Shown: positions 11,433 to 21,577 of the stretch, piece by piece
Position numbering within the stretch: the first letter of the stretch is position 1
How the letters are laid out: each line of letters begins with the position of its first letter
Source: Deinobacterium chartae
Lineage (GTDB): Bacteria; Deinococcota; Deinococci; Deinococcales; Deinococcaceae
NCBI RefSeq assembly: GCF_014202645.1
Contig: NZ_JACHHG010000001.1
Coordinates: 248,001 to 312,000 of the forward strand
DNA length: 64,000 nt
Direction of reading: 5' to 3'
Program-made: the position numbers and the translations under genes
The notes under the pieces: model-generated
What the model was told of the DNA's origin: nothing
What the model saw: only the letters and a program-made list of their open reading frames with translations
Databases searched by the model: none

Positions 11433-12383
11433 ATGAAGACAGCAGCAAGACTCGCGGCCCTGACGGTTCTGATGAGCGCCTCGCTGGCCCTGGGCCAGAA
11501 CCGCGGCACCATCGGCGTCTCGATTCCCTCGGCCGACCACGGCTGGACTGCGGGCGTGGTGTACTGGGCCAACCGCACCAAGAGCGAGCTCGAGAAGAAG
11601 TACCCGGGCATGCGCATCGTGGTCAAGACGGCCAAGGACGCCAACGAGCAGGCCAACCAGATTCAGGACCTGTACACGGTCAACCGGATCAACACCCTGG
11701 TGATCTTGCCGGTCGAGAGCGCACCGCTCACCAAGCCGGTCGCCGACCTCAAGCGGCGCGGGGTGTACACGGTGGTCGTGGACCGCGGCCTGACCGATCC
11801 CAGCGCCCAAGACGCCTACGTGGCCGGAGACAACCCGGGGCTGGGCCGGGTGAGCGCCGAATACCTGGGCAAGGCCATGGGCGGCAAGGGCAACCTGGTG
11901 GTGCTGCGCGGCATTCCCACGGTCATCGACAACCAGCGGGTAGACGCCTTCGAGGCCGTCATGAAGAGCAAGTACCCCAACATCAAGATCCTGGACAAGA
12001 AGTACGCCAACTGGAACCGCGACGACGGCTTCAAGGTCATGCAAGACTACCTGACCCGCTTTCCCAAGATCGACGCGGTGTGGGCCCAGGACGACGACAT
12101 CGCCGTGGGCGTGCTGCGCGCCATTCAGCAGGCCCGCAGGAACGACATCAAGATCGTGCTGGGCGGCGCGGGCATGAAAGAGATGATCAAGCGGGTGATG
12201 GACGGCGACAAACTCATCACCGCCGACGTGACCTACCCGCCCGACATGATCGCCGACGCGATGCGCATGGCCGCCGAGAGCCGTGCCAGCGGCAAGCCGA
12301 TGCCCAAGAACACCATCATTCCCTCGAAGCTCATCACCAAGGAGAACGCCAAGAACTTCTACTTCCCCGATTCGCCGTTCTGA
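11433..12383 (+). CDS. xylF: periplasmic sugar-binding protein of the ABC importer
   Basis: A 316-residue type-1 periplasmic binding protein. The signal peptide ([21 protein letters not shown]) has no lipobox Cys, so the product is probably soluble in the envelope. The mature part starts [29 protein letters not shown] and keeps the hinge-domain motifs [21 protein letters not shown] and [23 protein letters not shown] precedes the ATG. A hairpin after the stop may keep this part of the mRNA stable and raise binding-protein output. Sugar specificity is inferred from xylA and xylB downstream. Confidence 0.88.
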   Translation: MKTAARLAALTVLMSASLALGQNRGTIGVSIPSADHGWTAGVVYWANRTKSELEKKYPGMRIVVKTAKDANEQANQIQDLYTVNRINTLVILPVESAPLTKPVADLKRRGVYTVVVDRGLTDPSAQDAYVAGDNPGLGRVSAEYLGKAMGGKGNLVVLRGIPTVIDNQRVDAFEAVMKSKYPNIKILDKKYANWNRDDGFKVMQDYLTRFPKIDAVWAQDDDIAVGVLRAIQQARRNDIKIVLGGAGMKEMIKRVMDGDKLITADVTYPPDMIADAMRMAAESRASGKPMPKNTIIPSKLITKENAKNFYFPDSPF

Positions 12384-12426
12384 CCCCGGGCAGCACGGCC
12401 TGAGGTCAAGACTGCAGGTGTCCACC

Positions 12427-12448
12427 GGGAGGCCCGCTGGGGCCTCCC
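12427..12448 (+). repeat. intercistronic hairpin after the binding-protein gene
   Basis: GGGAGGCCC and GGGCCTCCC form a 9-bp stem with a 4-nt loop, between the binding-protein stop and the next ribosome site. Such structures often slow 3' decay of transporter mRNA or act as partial terminators. Confidence 0.55.
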
Positions 12449-12483
12449 CCGCCTGAAGCCACGTCCTGCGAGAGGAGTTACGC

Positions 12484-13506
12484 ATGGCCCGTCCTGTTAC
12501 TCTGTTCACCGGCCAGTGGGCCGACCTTCCCCTGCACGAACTCGCGCCGCTGGCCAAACGTATGGGTTACGACGGACTCGAGCTGGCCTGCTGGGGCGAC
12601 CACTTCGACGTCCGCCGCGCGCTCGAGGAACCCGCCTACGCCCGCGAGCGCCGCGAACTGTTGCGCGACCACGGCCTGGAGGTGTATGCCATCTCGAACC
12701 ACCTGGTGGGTCAGGCGGTGTGTGACCGCATCGACGAGCGCCACCGCGAGGTGGTTCCGCCGCACGTCTGGGGCGACGGCGACCCCGAAGGCGTGCGCAC
12801 GCGCGCCGCCCAGGAGATGATGACCACCGCCCGGGCCGCGGCGCAGCTGGGCGTAGGGGTGGTCAACGGCTTTACCGGATCGTCGATCTGGCACGCGATC
12901 TACGCTTTCCCGCCCACCTCGCAGGCGTACTGGGACGCGGGCTTTGCCGACTTCGCGCGGCGCTGGCTGCCGATCCTCGAGGTGTTCGACGAAGTCGGCG
13001 TGAACTTCGCCCTCGAGGTGCACCCCACCGAGATCGCCTTTGACATCGCCTCGGCCGCGCGCGCCCTCGAGGCGGTCGGGCATCACCCGCGTTTCGGCTT
13101 CAACTACGACCCCAGCCACCTGGGTTATCAGGGCGTGGATTACGTGCGCTTTTTACGGACCTTCGCCGGGCGCATCTTTCACGTGCACATGAAAGACGTG
13201 TGGTGGGGCCACGGGACCGGCGAGGCCGGGGTGTTCGGCGGCCACACGTCGTTCGGGGACCCGCGCCGCTACTGGGATTTCCGCTCGGTGGGACGCGGCG
13301 ACATCCGCTTCGAGGAGGTTATCGTGGCCCTGGGCGACATCGGCTACGCCGGACCGCTGTCGGTCGAGTGGGAAGACAGCCGCATGGACCGCGAGCACGG
13401 CGCGACCGAGAGTGCCGCCTTTACCCGCCGCCTTGACTTCACCCCGGCTGCGAGCGCGTTCGACGCGGCCTTCGCGCGCAAGGAGGCGACCGAAGGTGCC
13501 GACTGA
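12484..13506 (+). CDS. sugar phosphate isomerase/epimerase-like TIM-barrel protein
   Basis: A 340-residue member of the AP-endonuclease-2/xylose-isomerase-like TIM-barrel family. Likely metal ligands are the Glu in [10 protein letters not shown], the Asp/His in [11 protein letters not shown], the His in [12 protein letters not shown] and the Glu in [11 protein letters not shown]. Such enzymes epimerise or isomerise sugars, often paired with a Gfo/Idh/MocA dehydrogenase as here. AGAGGAG lies just before the ATG. It overlaps the dehydrogenase gene by 11 bases. The substrate is unknown; it may process a xylose-containing or keto-sugar ligand taken up by the importer. Confidence 0.8.
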   Translation: MARPVTLFTGQWADLPLHELAPLAKRMGYDGLELACWGDHFDVRRALEEPAYARERRELLRDHGLEVYAISNHLVGQAVCDRIDERHREVVPPHVWGDGDPEGVRTRAAQEMMTTARAAAQLGVGVVNGFTGSSIWHAIYAFPPTSQAYWDAGFADFARRWLPILEVFDEVGVNFALEVHPTEIAFDIASAARALEAVGHHPRFGFNYDPSHLGYQGVDYVRFLRTFAGRIFHVHMKDVWWGHGTGEAGVFGGHTSFGDPRRYWDFRSVGRGDIRFEEVIVALGDIGYAGPLSVEWEDSRMDREHGATESAAFTRRLDFTPAASAFDAAFARKEATEGAD

Positions 13507-14686
13507 AAGCGTTCGCAAGCTGCGGATGGGCATGGTTGGTGGCGGCCAGGGGGCTTTCATCGGAGCGGTGCACCGCATGGCCGCCGCCCTCGACGGGCAG
13601 ATCGAGTTCGTGGCCGGAGCGCTCTCGTCCACCCGCGAGCGGGCCCTGGCCTCGGGCCGCGCCCTGGGCCTCGAGGAGCGCCGCAACTACGGCTCGTGGG
13701 AGGAGATGCTCGAGCGGGAGCTGAGCTTGCCTGCGAGCGAACGCATCGACTTCGTGTCGGTGGTCACACCCAACCACATGCACTACCCGGTGGCCCGCGC
13801 CTTTGCCGAAGCGGGCATTCACGTGGTCTGCGACAAGCCGCTGGTACACAGCTCCGCCCAGGCAGCCGACCTGCTCGACACCGCAGCGCGCAGCGGCGTG
13901 GTCTTCGCGGTCACCTACAACTACACCGGCTACCCGATGGTGCGGCAAGCCCGCGAGATGGTGCGCTCGGGCCAGCTCGGCGAGATCCGCAAGGTGATCG
14001 TGGAATACCACCAGGGCTGGCTGGCCACCCACCTCGAGGCGCAGGGCAACAAGCAGGCCGACTGGCGCACCGATCCGGCGCGCAGCGGCATCGCCGGGGC
14101 GGTGGGAGACATCGGCTCGCACGCCGAGAACCTGGTGAGCACCGTGACCGGCTTGGAACTCGAGGCGATCTGCGCCGAGCTCACCACCTTCGTGCCGGGC
14201 CGCCAACTCGACGACGACGCCAGCTTGCTGCTGCGCTTCTCCGGGGGTGCGCGCGGGGTCTTGATGTGCTCGCAGATCGAGATCGGCGGCGAGAACGACC
14301 TGCGGCTGCGGGTGTTCGGCACCCGGGGCAGCCTGAGCTGGCGTCAGGAAGACCCCAACGAGCTGCACTTCTATCCGCTCGAGGGCCCCGAACAGGTGCT
14401 GCGGCGCGCGGGTGGCTACCTGGGCCCGGCCGCCGCCCGCGCCACGCGCCTGCCCTCGGGACATCCCGAGGCCTTCCTCGAGGCCTTTGCCAACGTGTAC
14501 CTGGGTGCTGCTGCCGCGATCCGCGCCCGGCAGGAGGGGCGCACGCCCGAAGCCGGCGAGGCCGACTACCCGACCCTCGAGGACGGGGCGCGCGGCGTGC
14601 ACTTCATCGAGAAAACCGTGGAGAGCGCACGCAGCGAGACCAAGTGGACCGACGCGCGCTGGCGCAGGCCGCAGCCGGTCCGCTAG
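13496..14686 (+). CDS. Gfo/Idh/MocA-family NAD(P)-dependent sugar dehydrogenase
   Basis: A 396-residue protein. The GTG at 13496 has AAGGAGG about 9 nt upstream; an earlier in-frame ATG at 13412 adds an unconserved Arg/Pro-rich stretch and is rejected. The N-terminal Rossmann fold shows [18 protein letters not shown], followed by the family motif [12 protein letters not shown] (catalytic Lys in DKP) and the C-terminal region with [10 protein letters not shown]. It probably oxidises or reduces a sugar together with the TIM-barrel isomerase it overlaps. The exact reaction cannot be read from the sequence. Confidence 0.85.
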   Translation: MPTESVRKLRMGMVGGGQGAFIGAVHRMAAALDGQIEFVAGALSSTRERALASGRALGLEERRNYGSWEEMLERELSLPASERIDFVSVVTPNHMHYPVARAFAEAGIHVVCDKPLVHSSAQAADLLDTAARSGVVFAVTYNYTGYPMVRQAREMVRSGQLGEIRKVIVEYHQGWLATHLEAQGNKQADWRTDPARSGIAGAVGDIGSHAENLVSTVTGLELEAICAELTTFVPGRQLDDDASLLLRFSGGARGVLMCSQIEIGGENDLRLRVFGTRGSLSWRQEDPNELHFYPLEGPEQVLRRAGGYLGPAAARATRLPSGHPEAFLEAFANVYLGAAAAIRARQEGRTPEAGEADYPTLEDGARGVHFIEKTVESARSETKWTDARWRRPQPVR

Positions 14687-14727
14687 ACCCTCCCCACCGC
14701 CTCTCACGACCCGACCGGGAGACCGCC

Positions 14728-15894
14728 ATGACCCGCTTCGATCCCACCCCCGCAGACAAATTCACCTTCGGCCTCTGGACCGTGGGCAGCGTCGGACGCG
14801 ACCCGTTCGGCGAGCCCACCCGCCCGCCGCTCGACCCGGCCTACTCGGTGCGCAAGCTCGCCGAGCTGGGCGTGTGGGGCGTGAACTTCCACGACAACGA
14901 CCTGGTTCCCATCGACGCCACGGCGGCCGAGCGCGACCGCATCGTGCGCGCGTTCAGAGCGGCCCTCGAGGAGACCGGGCTGGTGGTCCCCATGGCGACC
15001 ACCAACTTGTTCACCGATCCGGTCTTCAAAGACGGGGCCTTCACCTCGGCCGACGCGCGGGTGCGCGCCTACGCGCTGCAAAAGACCATGCGCGCCATGG
15101 ACCTGGGCGCCGAGCTCGGTGCTCGCACCTACGTGTTCTGGGGCGGACGCGAGGGCTCCGAGGTGGACGCGGGCATGAAGACCGTAGACAGCCTCGCCCG
15201 CTTTCGCGAGGCACTCAACTTTCTGGCCGAGTACAGCGAGGACCAGGGCTACGGCTACCGTTTTGCCCTCGAGCCCAAACCCAACGAGCCCCGGGGCGAT
15301 CTGTACCTGCCCAACGTGGGTGCGATGCTGGGCTTCATCGCCACCCTCGAGCACCCCGAGCGCTTCGGCGTGAACCCCGAGTTTGCGCACGAGACCATGG
15401 CCGGGCTGTCGTTTCCGCACGCGGTCGCGCAGGCCATCGACGCCGGGAAGCTGTTTCACATCGACTTGAACGACCAGAAGATGAACCGCTTTGACCAGGA
15501 CCTGCGCTTCGGGGCCGAGAATCCCAAGGCGGCGTTCTTCACGGTCAAGCTGCTCGAGGACAGCGGCTACGACGGCCCCCGCCACTTCGACGCGCACGCG
15601 CTGCGCACCGAGGACGAGGAGGGGGTGTGGGCCTTTGCGCGCGGCTGCATGCGCACCTACCTGATCCTGCGGGAAAAGGCACGCCAGTTCGATCAGGACA
15701 GCGAGATCCAGGCCTGCTTGCAGGCGTACCACGTCCGCGACGAGGCGCTCGAGGCGCAGATGCGCCGCTATAGCCCCGAGGGAGCCCGGGCCCTCAAGGA
15801 GCGCGCGTTCGACCGCGCCGGGCTGGGAGCGCGCGGGCTGGGCCTCGAGCAGCTCGACCAGCTCCTGATCGACCTGCTGCTCGGGGTGCGCTGA
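14728..15894 (+). CDS. xylA: xylose isomerase
   Basis: A 388-residue enzyme converting D-xylose to D-xylulose. Catalytic and metal residues sit in the usual order: NFHDNDLVP (active-site His and Asp), [24 protein letters not shown] (metal Glu), [30 protein letters not shown] and [13 protein letters not shown]. The length and the lack of an N-terminal insert fit the short class I enzymes of Thermus and actinobacteria. GGGAGA precedes the ATG. The same frame is open upstream to 13696 only as a shadow of the dehydrogenase gene. It overlaps xylB by one base (TGATG). Confidence 0.97.
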   Translation: MTRFDPTPADKFTFGLWTVGSVGRDPFGEPTRPPLDPAYSVRKLAELGVWGVNFHDNDLVPIDATAAERDRIVRAFRAALEETGLVVPMATTNLFTDPVFKDGAFTSADARVRAYALQKTMRAMDLGAELGARTYVFWGGREGSEVDAGMKTVDSLARFREALNFLAEYSEDQGYGYRFALEPKPNEPRGDLYLPNVGAMLGFIATLEHPERFGVNPEFAHETMAGLSFPHAVAQAIDAGKLFHIDLNDQKMNRFDQDLRFGAENPKAAFFTVKLLEDSGYDGPRHFDAHALRTEDEEGVWAFARGCMRTYLILREKARQFDQDSEIQACLQAYHVRDEALEAQMRRYSPEGARALKERAFDRAGLGARGLGLEQLDQLLIDLLLGVR

Positions 15895-17384
15895 TGGCCG
15901 AGGTGGCCCTGGGGCTCGACGTCGGAACCAGCGGCCTCAAGGCCGTGGCGGTGGACGCCCGGGGAGTGACGCTGGCCGAGGCCGGGGCCGCTTATCCGCT
16001 CTACACCCCGCGTCCCGGCTGGACCGAGCAGAACCCGGCCGACTGGCTGAGCGCGGCCGCCTCGGCGCTGCGCGAGCTGAGCGGGTGCTTGGAGGGGCAC
16101 ACGCCGGTCGCGCTGGGATTATCCGGGCAGATGCACGGCCTGGTGGCTCTGGACGCGCACGGCGAGGTGATCCGTCCGGCTCCGCTGTGGAACGATCAGC
16201 GCACCGCCGCGGCGGTGGCCGAACTCGAGGAGCGCGTTCCGCGCGCCGAGCTGATCACCCGCACCGGCAACCCGGGAGTCACCGGCTTCCAGCTGCCCAA
16301 GCTGCTGTGGCTGCGCTCCGAGGAACCGGAGAACTTCGCCCGCACCCGGCACGCGCTGCTGCCCAAGGACTACCTGGGCTACGCCCTGACCGGACAGATG
16401 GCGACCGAACCCTCGGACGCCTCGGGGGTGGGGGCACTCCACCTGTCCCGGCTCGAGTGGGACCGTGACCTGCTCGAGGCGTTGGGCCTGGGGTGCGACC
16501 TGTTTCCAGAGGTGCTGCCCTCGAGCGCGATTATCGGCGGGCTGAGCGCCCGGTGGGCGCAGGCGACCGGGCTGCCCCGGGGTCTGCCGGTGGTGGCCGG
16601 AGCCGGAGACAACGCCGGCGCGGCCGTGGCCCTGGGGTTATCCAGCCGGGCAGCCGGGGTGGGCAGCCTGTCGCTGGGGACCAGCGGCGTGATCTTCGTG
16701 CCGCTGGATCGACCCACCCCCGACCCGCAGGGGCGGGTGCACCTGTTCGCGCACGCCGACGGCGGTTACCACCTGCTGGGCGTCACCCTGGCCGCCGCCG
16801 GGTCGCTCGAGTGGTTCCGGCGCAGCCTCGCAGCGCACACGTCGTTCGAGACGCTGATCCTCGAGGCCGCCCGGGTTCCGCCGGGTGCTGAGGGCCTGAG
16901 TTTTGTGCCCTACCTGGCCGGGGAACGCAGCCCCCACCTGGACCCGGACCTGCGCGGCGTGCTGAGCGGCTTGAGCCTCGCTCACGGGCGCGGCCACATC
17001 GTGCGCGCCATCCTCGAGGGAGCGGCTTTCGCGCTGCGCGACGCCCTCGAGGTGATGCGGCCCCTGGCAGCGCTGCACGAACTGCTGGCCGTGGGCGGCG
17101 GGGCGCGTGCGGAGCCGTGGCTGCGCGCGACGGGCGCGATCTTGCAGGTGCCGCTGTCACGCCCTACCCTCGAGGGCAGCCCGGCACGGGGCGCGGCCAT
17201 CTTGGCCCTGGTGGGGGGCGGCGTGTACCCGGATCTGGCGGCGGCCCTGGCAGTGACCCGCCCCGAGCGCGTCCCGCTGGAGGCCGACGACCCGGCCGCC
17301 TACTTGGAGGCGCGCGGGCGCTATCTCGAGGCCTCGAGGTGGGAGCGGGAGCGGCGCAGGGCGGGCGCGGAGATGGGCACCTGA
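15894..17384 (+). CDS. xylB: xylulokinase
   Basis: A 496-residue FGGY-family kinase that phosphorylates D-xylulose to xylulose 5-phosphate for the pentose phosphate pathway. Markers: [15 protein letters not shown] at the N-terminus, [47 protein letters not shown], the [10 protein letters not shown] nucleotide site, [19 protein letters not shown] and [13 protein letters not shown]. It is the last gene of the operon and starts within the xylA stop. Confidence 0.95.
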   Translation: MAEVALGLDVGTSGLKAVAVDARGVTLAEAGAAYPLYTPRPGWTEQNPADWLSAAASALRELSGCLEGHTPVALGLSGQMHGLVALDAHGEVIRPAPLWNDQRTAAAVAELEERVPRAELITRTGNPGVTGFQLPKLLWLRSEEPENFARTRHALLPKDYLGYALTGQMATEPSDASGVGALHLSRLEWDRDLLEALGLGCDLFPEVLPSSAIIGGLSARWAQATGLPRGLPVVAGAGDNAGAAVALGLSSRAAGVGSLSLGTSGVIFVPLDRPTPDPQGRVHLFAHADGGYHLLGVTLAAAGSLEWFRRSLAAHTSFETLILEAARVPPGAEGLSFVPYLAGERSPHLDPDLRGVLSGLSLAHGRGHIVRAILEGAAFALRDALEVMRPLAALHELLAVGGGARAEPWLRATGAILQVPLSRPTLEGSPARGAAILALVGGGVYPDLAAALAVTRPERVPLEADDPAAYLEARGRYLEASRWERERRRAGAEMGT

Positions 17385-17398
17385 GCGCGGCGGCACGC

Positions 17399-17404
17399 TA
17401 TCAT
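17399..17404 (+). promoter_or_regulatory. -10 box of the small membrane protein gene
   Basis: TATCAT ends 8 nt before the ATG at 17413, so the gene can be transcribed separately from the xyl operon. Confidence 0.4.
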
Positions 17405-17412
17405 CAGGGCAT

Positions 17413-17604
17413 ATGCGCCGTTTGCCTCCCCGGACCGTTCTGACTGCCAGCGTGATCGCCATGGTCGTGGCGCTGGTGGCCGCCGTGCTGCTGTACCTGT
17501 ACGTCTCGTGGTGGGCCGCGCTGATTCCGGCGGTGCTGACCGTGTGGTTCGGCGTGGATGCGTACCGCGCCCTGGGCTGGGTGCGCCAGGGCGTCTCCCG
17601 CTGA
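17413..17604 (+). CDS. small two-helix membrane protein
   Basis: A 63-residue protein with two hydrophobic stretches, VIAMVVALVAAVLLYLYV and WWAALIPAVLTVWFGVDAY, and a basic N-terminus. No family is recognised. It is separated from xylB by 28 bases but has its own -10 box and is followed by a strong terminator, so it may be an independent small gene rather than part of sugar metabolism. Confidence 0.6.
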   Translation: MRRLPPRTVLTASVIAMVVALVAAVLLYLYVSWWAALIPAVLTVWFGVDAYRALGWVRQGVSR

Positions 17605-17616
17605 GGGTTCTTCGAA

Positions 17617-17660
17617 GCGGGCGGAGCCGGAACGCGGCGTTCCGGCTCCGCCCGCTTTTT
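17617..17660 (+). terminator. rho-independent terminator
   Basis: A perfect 16-bp stem (GCGGGCGGAGCCGGAA and its complement) with a 7-nt loop, followed directly by TTTTT. It ends the plus-strand transcript and sits 10 bases from the convergent kynA stop. Confidence 0.9.
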
Positions 17661-17670
17661 CCGGTTCGGC

Positions 17671-18501
17671 CTACAGTTCGGTCCGGACCTGCCACAGTTC
17701 GGGGAACAGCACCGTTTCGATGGCCTTGCGCAGGTAGCCGACCCCGGCCGTACCGCCGCTGCCGCGCTTGAAGCCGATCATGCGCTCGACCGTGGTGAGG
17801 TGGTTGAAGCGCCAGCGCCGGAAGTTATCCTCGACGTCGACGAGTTTCTCGGCCAGGTAGTACAGGTCCCAGTGCTTGGAGGTGTGGCGGTACACCTCGA
17901 GCCACGCGGCCAGCACCTCGGGATGGGGCTCGTAGGGCCTGGAGAAGTCGCGTTCGAGCACCGCAGCGGGCAGCTCGAAACCCTGGCGGTCCAGCAGGCG
18001 CAGGCTGAGGTCGTACAGGCTGGGGGCGCGCAGGGCCGCTTCCAGTTCGGCGTGCCGCTGCGCTTCGTGCGCGAAGGGGCGCAGCATGAAGGGGTTGCGG
18101 TTGCCCAGCAGGAACTCGACCATGCGGTACTGGTACGACTGAAAGCCCGAGGCCGCGCCAAAGGCCGAGCGGAACTCGAGGTAGTCGGCCGGGGTCATGG
18201 TCTTGAGCACCTCCCAGGCGTTGGTCATCTGTTCCTGCGCGCGCACCACCCGGGTCAGCATCTTCAGCGAGGGGTCAATACGGCCCTCCTCGAGCAGTTG
18301 CATGGCGCTGCGCAGCTCGTGAATCACCTGCCGCATCCACAGTTCGGATACCTGATGGATCACGATGAACAGCATCTCGTCATGGGCGTCGGTGAGCGGC
18401 CGCTGCAGCGAGAGCAGGTCGTCGAGGGCCAGATAACCGCCGTACGAGAGCGAGTGGCGAAAGTCGGTATGCGCCTCCTGATAATCGGGGGAGTCGTTCA
18501 T
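17671..18501 (-). CDS. kynA: tryptophan 2,3-dioxygenase
   Basis: A 276-residue heme enzyme opening the indole ring of L-tryptophan to N-formylkynurenine. Family motifs are SYGGYLALDDLLSLQ, DEMLFIVIHQVSELWMRQVIHEL, SAFGAASGFQSYQYR, the heme-ligand His region KHWDLYYLAEKLVDVEDNFRRWRFNHLTTVERMIG and KRGSGGTAGVGYLRKA. ATG codons occur at 18516 and 18501; a TAGAAT box overlaps the first (18515-18520), so 18501 is the better start. No other kynurenine-pathway gene is in the window. Confidence 0.93.
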   Translation of the reverse strand: MNDSPDYQEAHTDFRHSLSYGGYLALDDLLSLQRPLTDAHDEMLFIVIHQVSELWMRQVIHELRSAMQLLEEGRIDPSLKMLTRVVRAQEQMTNAWEVLKTMTPADYLEFRSAFGAASGFQSYQYRMVEFLLGNRNPFMLRPFAHEAQRHAELEAALRAPSLYDLSLRLLDRQGFELPAAVLERDFSRPYEPHPEVLAAWLEVYRHTSKHWDLYYLAEKLVDVEDNFRRWRFNHLTTVERMIGFKRGSGGTAGVGYLRKAIETVLFPELWQVRTEL

Positions 18502-18743
18502 GTCGTTGCTTACCATTCTATGCTTCCCCGTTGTTCCAATAGAAACTTTCTTTCCGCTTCGACCTTTCGGATCACGCCACCGCTGCTGCGCCGCGATGCA
18601 GGCGGGGGCGCGCCGCAGGGCTCCCCGGAGCAGACGCCTCTATGCCTGCAGGCGACGCCGCAGCGGTTTTGGGAGCGGCAGGCACACTGGGATAAACCCT
18701 TGATCCAGGTTGTGCGACGTCGCATCGGCGTCCTGGCACGATC

Positions 18744-19054
18744 TTGCAACACCTGATCGAAAACGCCCTGAAGTTCACCGGAGAGCGCGAAGCGGCGCGG
18801 ATCGAGGTGAGCCGAGGAAACCCCGTCCGAGCACATCGTCTGGGTGCGCGACAACGGGACAGGCTCCAACCTGCGTCAGCGCGAGCGGCTGTTTCAGCCG
18901 TTTCAGCAACTGCACGGCGCGGTACGGCGGTGCCGGAATCGGTCTGGCCTGCGTTCGGCGCCTGGCACTGCGTCACGGCGGCCGCACCTGGGCCGACGGC
19001 AAGGTAGGCGGGGGGGCGACAGTTTACCTGGCACGGCCCAGGTCACGTTCCTGA
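18744..19054 (+). pseudogene. decayed histidine-kinase ATPase domain
   Basis: Three short pieces in successive frames rebuild the end of a histidine kinase. LQHLIENALKFTG (N-box) starts at 18744. EHIVWVRDNGTG...RERLFQPFQQLHG (G1 region) begins around 18826 in the next frame. YGGAGIGLACVRRLALRHGGRTW (G2 region) begins at 18923 in the third frame and runs to the TGA at 19054. Two frameshifts therefore break the domain, and the dimerisation and sensor parts are missing. The wording is closest to phytochrome-like sensor kinases. An intact OmpR-type response regulator follows, so this may be the remains of its partner. Confidence 0.8.
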
Positions 19055-19662
19055 CCGGATAAACCAGGGCCAGCTCCGGCCTCCTGGATGGTGGCGTTTG
19101 ACCGGGCAGTGACCGCGCCCCGCCAGTCCCTGAGAAATCTCAAAAAAATACCCTGTGGTACGGGTTAAGCGGAGTTTAGCCAAGTCTGCCGCAGCCGTTG
19201 ATTTGTTTAAAGAGACGCTCATATGACCCTAGCAGAACTGTATACACAATGAGCCAAAATACATACGGCACTACAAAGCGACTGTTCCATCCAACCCTGC
19301 AGCCGCCGTAACCCTCGAGCGGGAAACGGCAAGCGCAGGCCAAGAGCAACTATTTTCCTGCCGAGGCGCGCCCTGTCGAAATCTCTGGCGCTCAGGACGC
19401 AGGAACGCCAGGAGGTAGCATGACAGCTCTGCGGGTCGAGCGGCCCGCAGCCGCCAACAACATCAGGCTTTCACGAACTCGAGCGCCCGACGCCCGATAC
19501 GCACCGCGACCGTCCCGGACCCCACGCCACGCCACGCCACCTGACCTACCGGCCGCCAAGCGGTCCACAGCCGCGACGGGTCCAGCTCCCACTTCACCTC
19601 GAGGTGGTTCCGCTTTCCCGTATGCCTGCGCACCCGAGCCCCCCAACGTCAGGAGATCCGCC
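19055..19662. other. AT-richer leader region before the response regulator
   Basis: About 600 bases. The part from 19130 to 19290 is clearly AT-richer than its surroundings and may hold the promoter (for example TTGATT at 19198-19203 with ATATGA 17 bp later). At 19420 an ATG with AGGAGG 4 nt upstream opens a frame that continues in phase into the response regulator; its 81 residues are Pro/Arg/Thr-rich and resemble nothing I know. It could be an N-terminal extension or merely leader. Confidence 0.4.
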
Positions 19663-20451
19663 ATGAAACGCATCCTTCCTCCCCTCGAATCCCGTCCGCC
19701 GCACCCGCCCCTCGTTCAGGACATCCATCCGAATGCCCGCATTCTGGTGATCGAGGACGATCCGGACATCCGCCGGGCCCTGGAACACGATCTGGCACTC
19801 GGCGGCTTCGAGGTCATACTTGCCCCCAGCGGCTCCCTGGGCCTGCTGCGCGCGCGCGAGACCGAACCGCAACTGATCCTGCTCGACCTGACCCTGCCCG
19901 ACTTCGACGGCCTCGAGGTCGCGCGGCGCCTGCGCCGGTTCAGCAGCGTGCCGCTCATTGTCCTGAGCGGACGCGACAGCCTCGAGGACAAACTGCGCCT
20001 GCTCGGGGCCGGAGCGGACGATTACCTGGTCAAGCCGTTTCACACTCCCGAACTGATGGCCCGCATCGGGGTTCAGATGCGGCGCAGCAGCGGCGAGGAC
20101 ACGGTGCAAGTCGGCGCGCTGCGCTTCGACGTGCTCTCGAGACAGTGCACCTTCGGCGGCGTCCCAGTACCGCTCTCCCCCACCGAAATGAACATCCTGC
20201 TGCTGCTGGCCCGCTCACCCGGGCGGGTCTTCTCGCGCCAGGAGATCATCAAGGTCGTATGGCCCTCGGGCCTTCCCGAAGGCAGCAACGTTTTAGACGT
20301 TCATATCGCCAATGCCCGCGCCAAACTGCGTGAGATCGGTGCCTTCGGAGTACTGCGCACCATCCGCGGCCTCGGCTACGCCCTGCGGGTGCCGCCTGCG
20401 TCCGGCACACCCGACCGGCAGACGCCTGCCCCGCGCCGCTCGATCTCCTGA
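19663..20451 (+). CDS. OmpR/PhoB-family response regulator
   Basis: A 262-residue transcription factor: receiver domain with acidic pair in VIEDDPDIRRAL, phospho-acceptor Asp near residue 75 (LILLDLTLPD) and the Lys in DYLVKPFH, followed by a winged-helix DNA-binding domain (LSPTEMNILLLLARSPGRVFSRQEI...VLDVHIANARAKLREIG...GLGYAL). I chose the ATG at 19663 because AGGAG lies 7 nt upstream and the receiver follows; an in-frame start at 19420 also has a ribosome site. The kinase upstream is broken, so it may be an orphan or take phosphate from elsewhere. Confidence 0.88.
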   Translation: MKRILPPLESRPPHPPLVQDIHPNARILVIEDDPDIRRALEHDLALGGFEVILAPSGSLGLLRARETEPQLILLDLTLPDFDGLEVARRLRRFSSVPLIVLSGRDSLEDKLRLLGAGADDYLVKPFHTPELMARIGVQMRRSSGEDTVQVGALRFDVLSRQCTFGGVPVPLSPTEMNILLLLARSPGRVFSRQEIIKVVWPSGLPEGSNVLDVHIANARAKLREIGAFGVLRTIRGLGYALRVPPASGTPDRQTPAPRRSIS

Positions 20452-20638
20452 CCACCGCCCCTGCGGATTCCATGAATACCCGTCCCTCCTGGCCCATCGG
20501 GCCCGAAAATGGCACCGTCTCAGCACCCGATCCGGCCCGCAGCCGTGCGCGGCAGGGCGCACGGGCAAGGTGACGCTGCACCGCACGATCATCACCGCTC
20601 GGCTACAGCGCTGGCCCAAGCTGAGCGAACCGAGGGAA

Positions 20639-21577
20639 CTACACCTCCTCGAGCTCGCCTGCGCAGCACAGCGCAGCCGGGATCGGTGCCCGCAGCGTAA
20701 GCGGCTCCCCGCTGAGCGGGTGGTCAAAACGCAACTGCTCGGCGTGCAGCAGGTAACCGCCGTCACCGGGCAGGCCGGGCAGGTGCGGCAGCGGCAATCC
20801 GCCCGGGCCGTACAGCGGGTCACCCACCAGCGGATGCCCCAGCGAGGCCAGATGAACGCGGATCTGATGCGGACGCCCGGTGCGGATGTCCACCTGAAAC
20901 AGCGTGGCGTCCGCCCGCCGCTCGAGGACCCGGGCCAGGCTGTACGACGCCTTCCCCGACGGGCTCGCGGCGAACACCGTTCGCAAACGTGCGTGCGGCA
21001 CCGGCCCGATCGGCGTGGTGATCTCGTACGCATCCTCACGGGCGACCCCGCTCGCAAGCGCGCGGTAGCGCTTGTGCACCGCGTGCTCCCGCCACGCCCG
21101 CGCCACCCTCGAGGCAGCCTCGGCGCTGCGCGCGAACAGCACCACCCCGGACGTGCCGCGCCCCAGGCGGTGCAGCGGGCTCGCCTGCGGGTAGCGCTGG
21201 CGCACCCGGCTCAGCAGCGTGTGCCGGTAAAACCCGCCGCCCGGCAGGGTCGGCAGGCCGCCGGGCTTGGCGACCGCCACGAGGGCCTCGTCCTCGAACA
21301 GGACCGTGTAGTCCAGCGGCACGTCCTCTTCTTCCCAGGGCGGGCGCTGCCACACCAGCGTCTGCCCTGCTTTCAAGGTCTCGCTCCCGCTTGCCACGCG
21401 GCCCTCGAGCAGCACCTCGCCCCGCCGCAGGCGCTCCTGCCACTCCTGTCCGCTCGAGTGCGGGTAATGCCCGGTCAGAAACTCGAGCACGCTGCGTCCC
21501 TGAGCCCGGGGGCCGATCTGCTCGAGGTAGGCGTAACCGTCGTTGAGGGCCATTTCCTCAGGGTACGCCAAGCGCAT
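20639..21577 (-). CDS. RluA-family pseudouridine synthase-like protein with Gly at the catalytic Asp position
   Basis: A 312-residue protein with an S4-like N-terminal part ([28 protein letters not shown]) and an RluA catalytic domain: [40 protein letters not shown]. The motif usually read HRLDR.TSG is HRLGRGTSG (about residues 136-144), with Gly where the catalytic Asp stands. I recall HRLGRGTSG forms in some plant organelle family members, so this may be a divergent subfamily rather than an error; RNA target and activity are uncertain. An internal ATG at 21553 has TACCCT 6 nt upstream and may be the true, leaderless start. Confidence 0.82.
   Translation of the reverse strand: MRLAYPEEMALNDGYAYLEQIGPRAQGRSVLEFLTGHYPHSSGQEWQERLRRGEVLLEGRVASGSETLKAGQTLVWQRPPWEEEDVPLDYTVLFEDEALVAVAKPGGLPTLPGGGFYRHTLLSRVRQRYPQASPLHRLGRGTSGVVLFARSAEAASRVARAWREHAVHKRYRALASGVAREDAYEITTPIGPVPHARLRTVFAASPSGKASYSLARVLERRADATLFQVDIRTGRPHQIRVHLASLGHPLVGDPLYGPGGLPLPHLPGLPGDGGYLLHAEQLRFDHPLSGEPLTLRAPIPAALCCAGELEEV

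Noticed and set aside
13696-14727. In-frame upstream extension of xylA
   Set aside because: It lies out of phase within the Gfo/Idh/MocA gene; xylA has its own ribosome site and family start at 14728.
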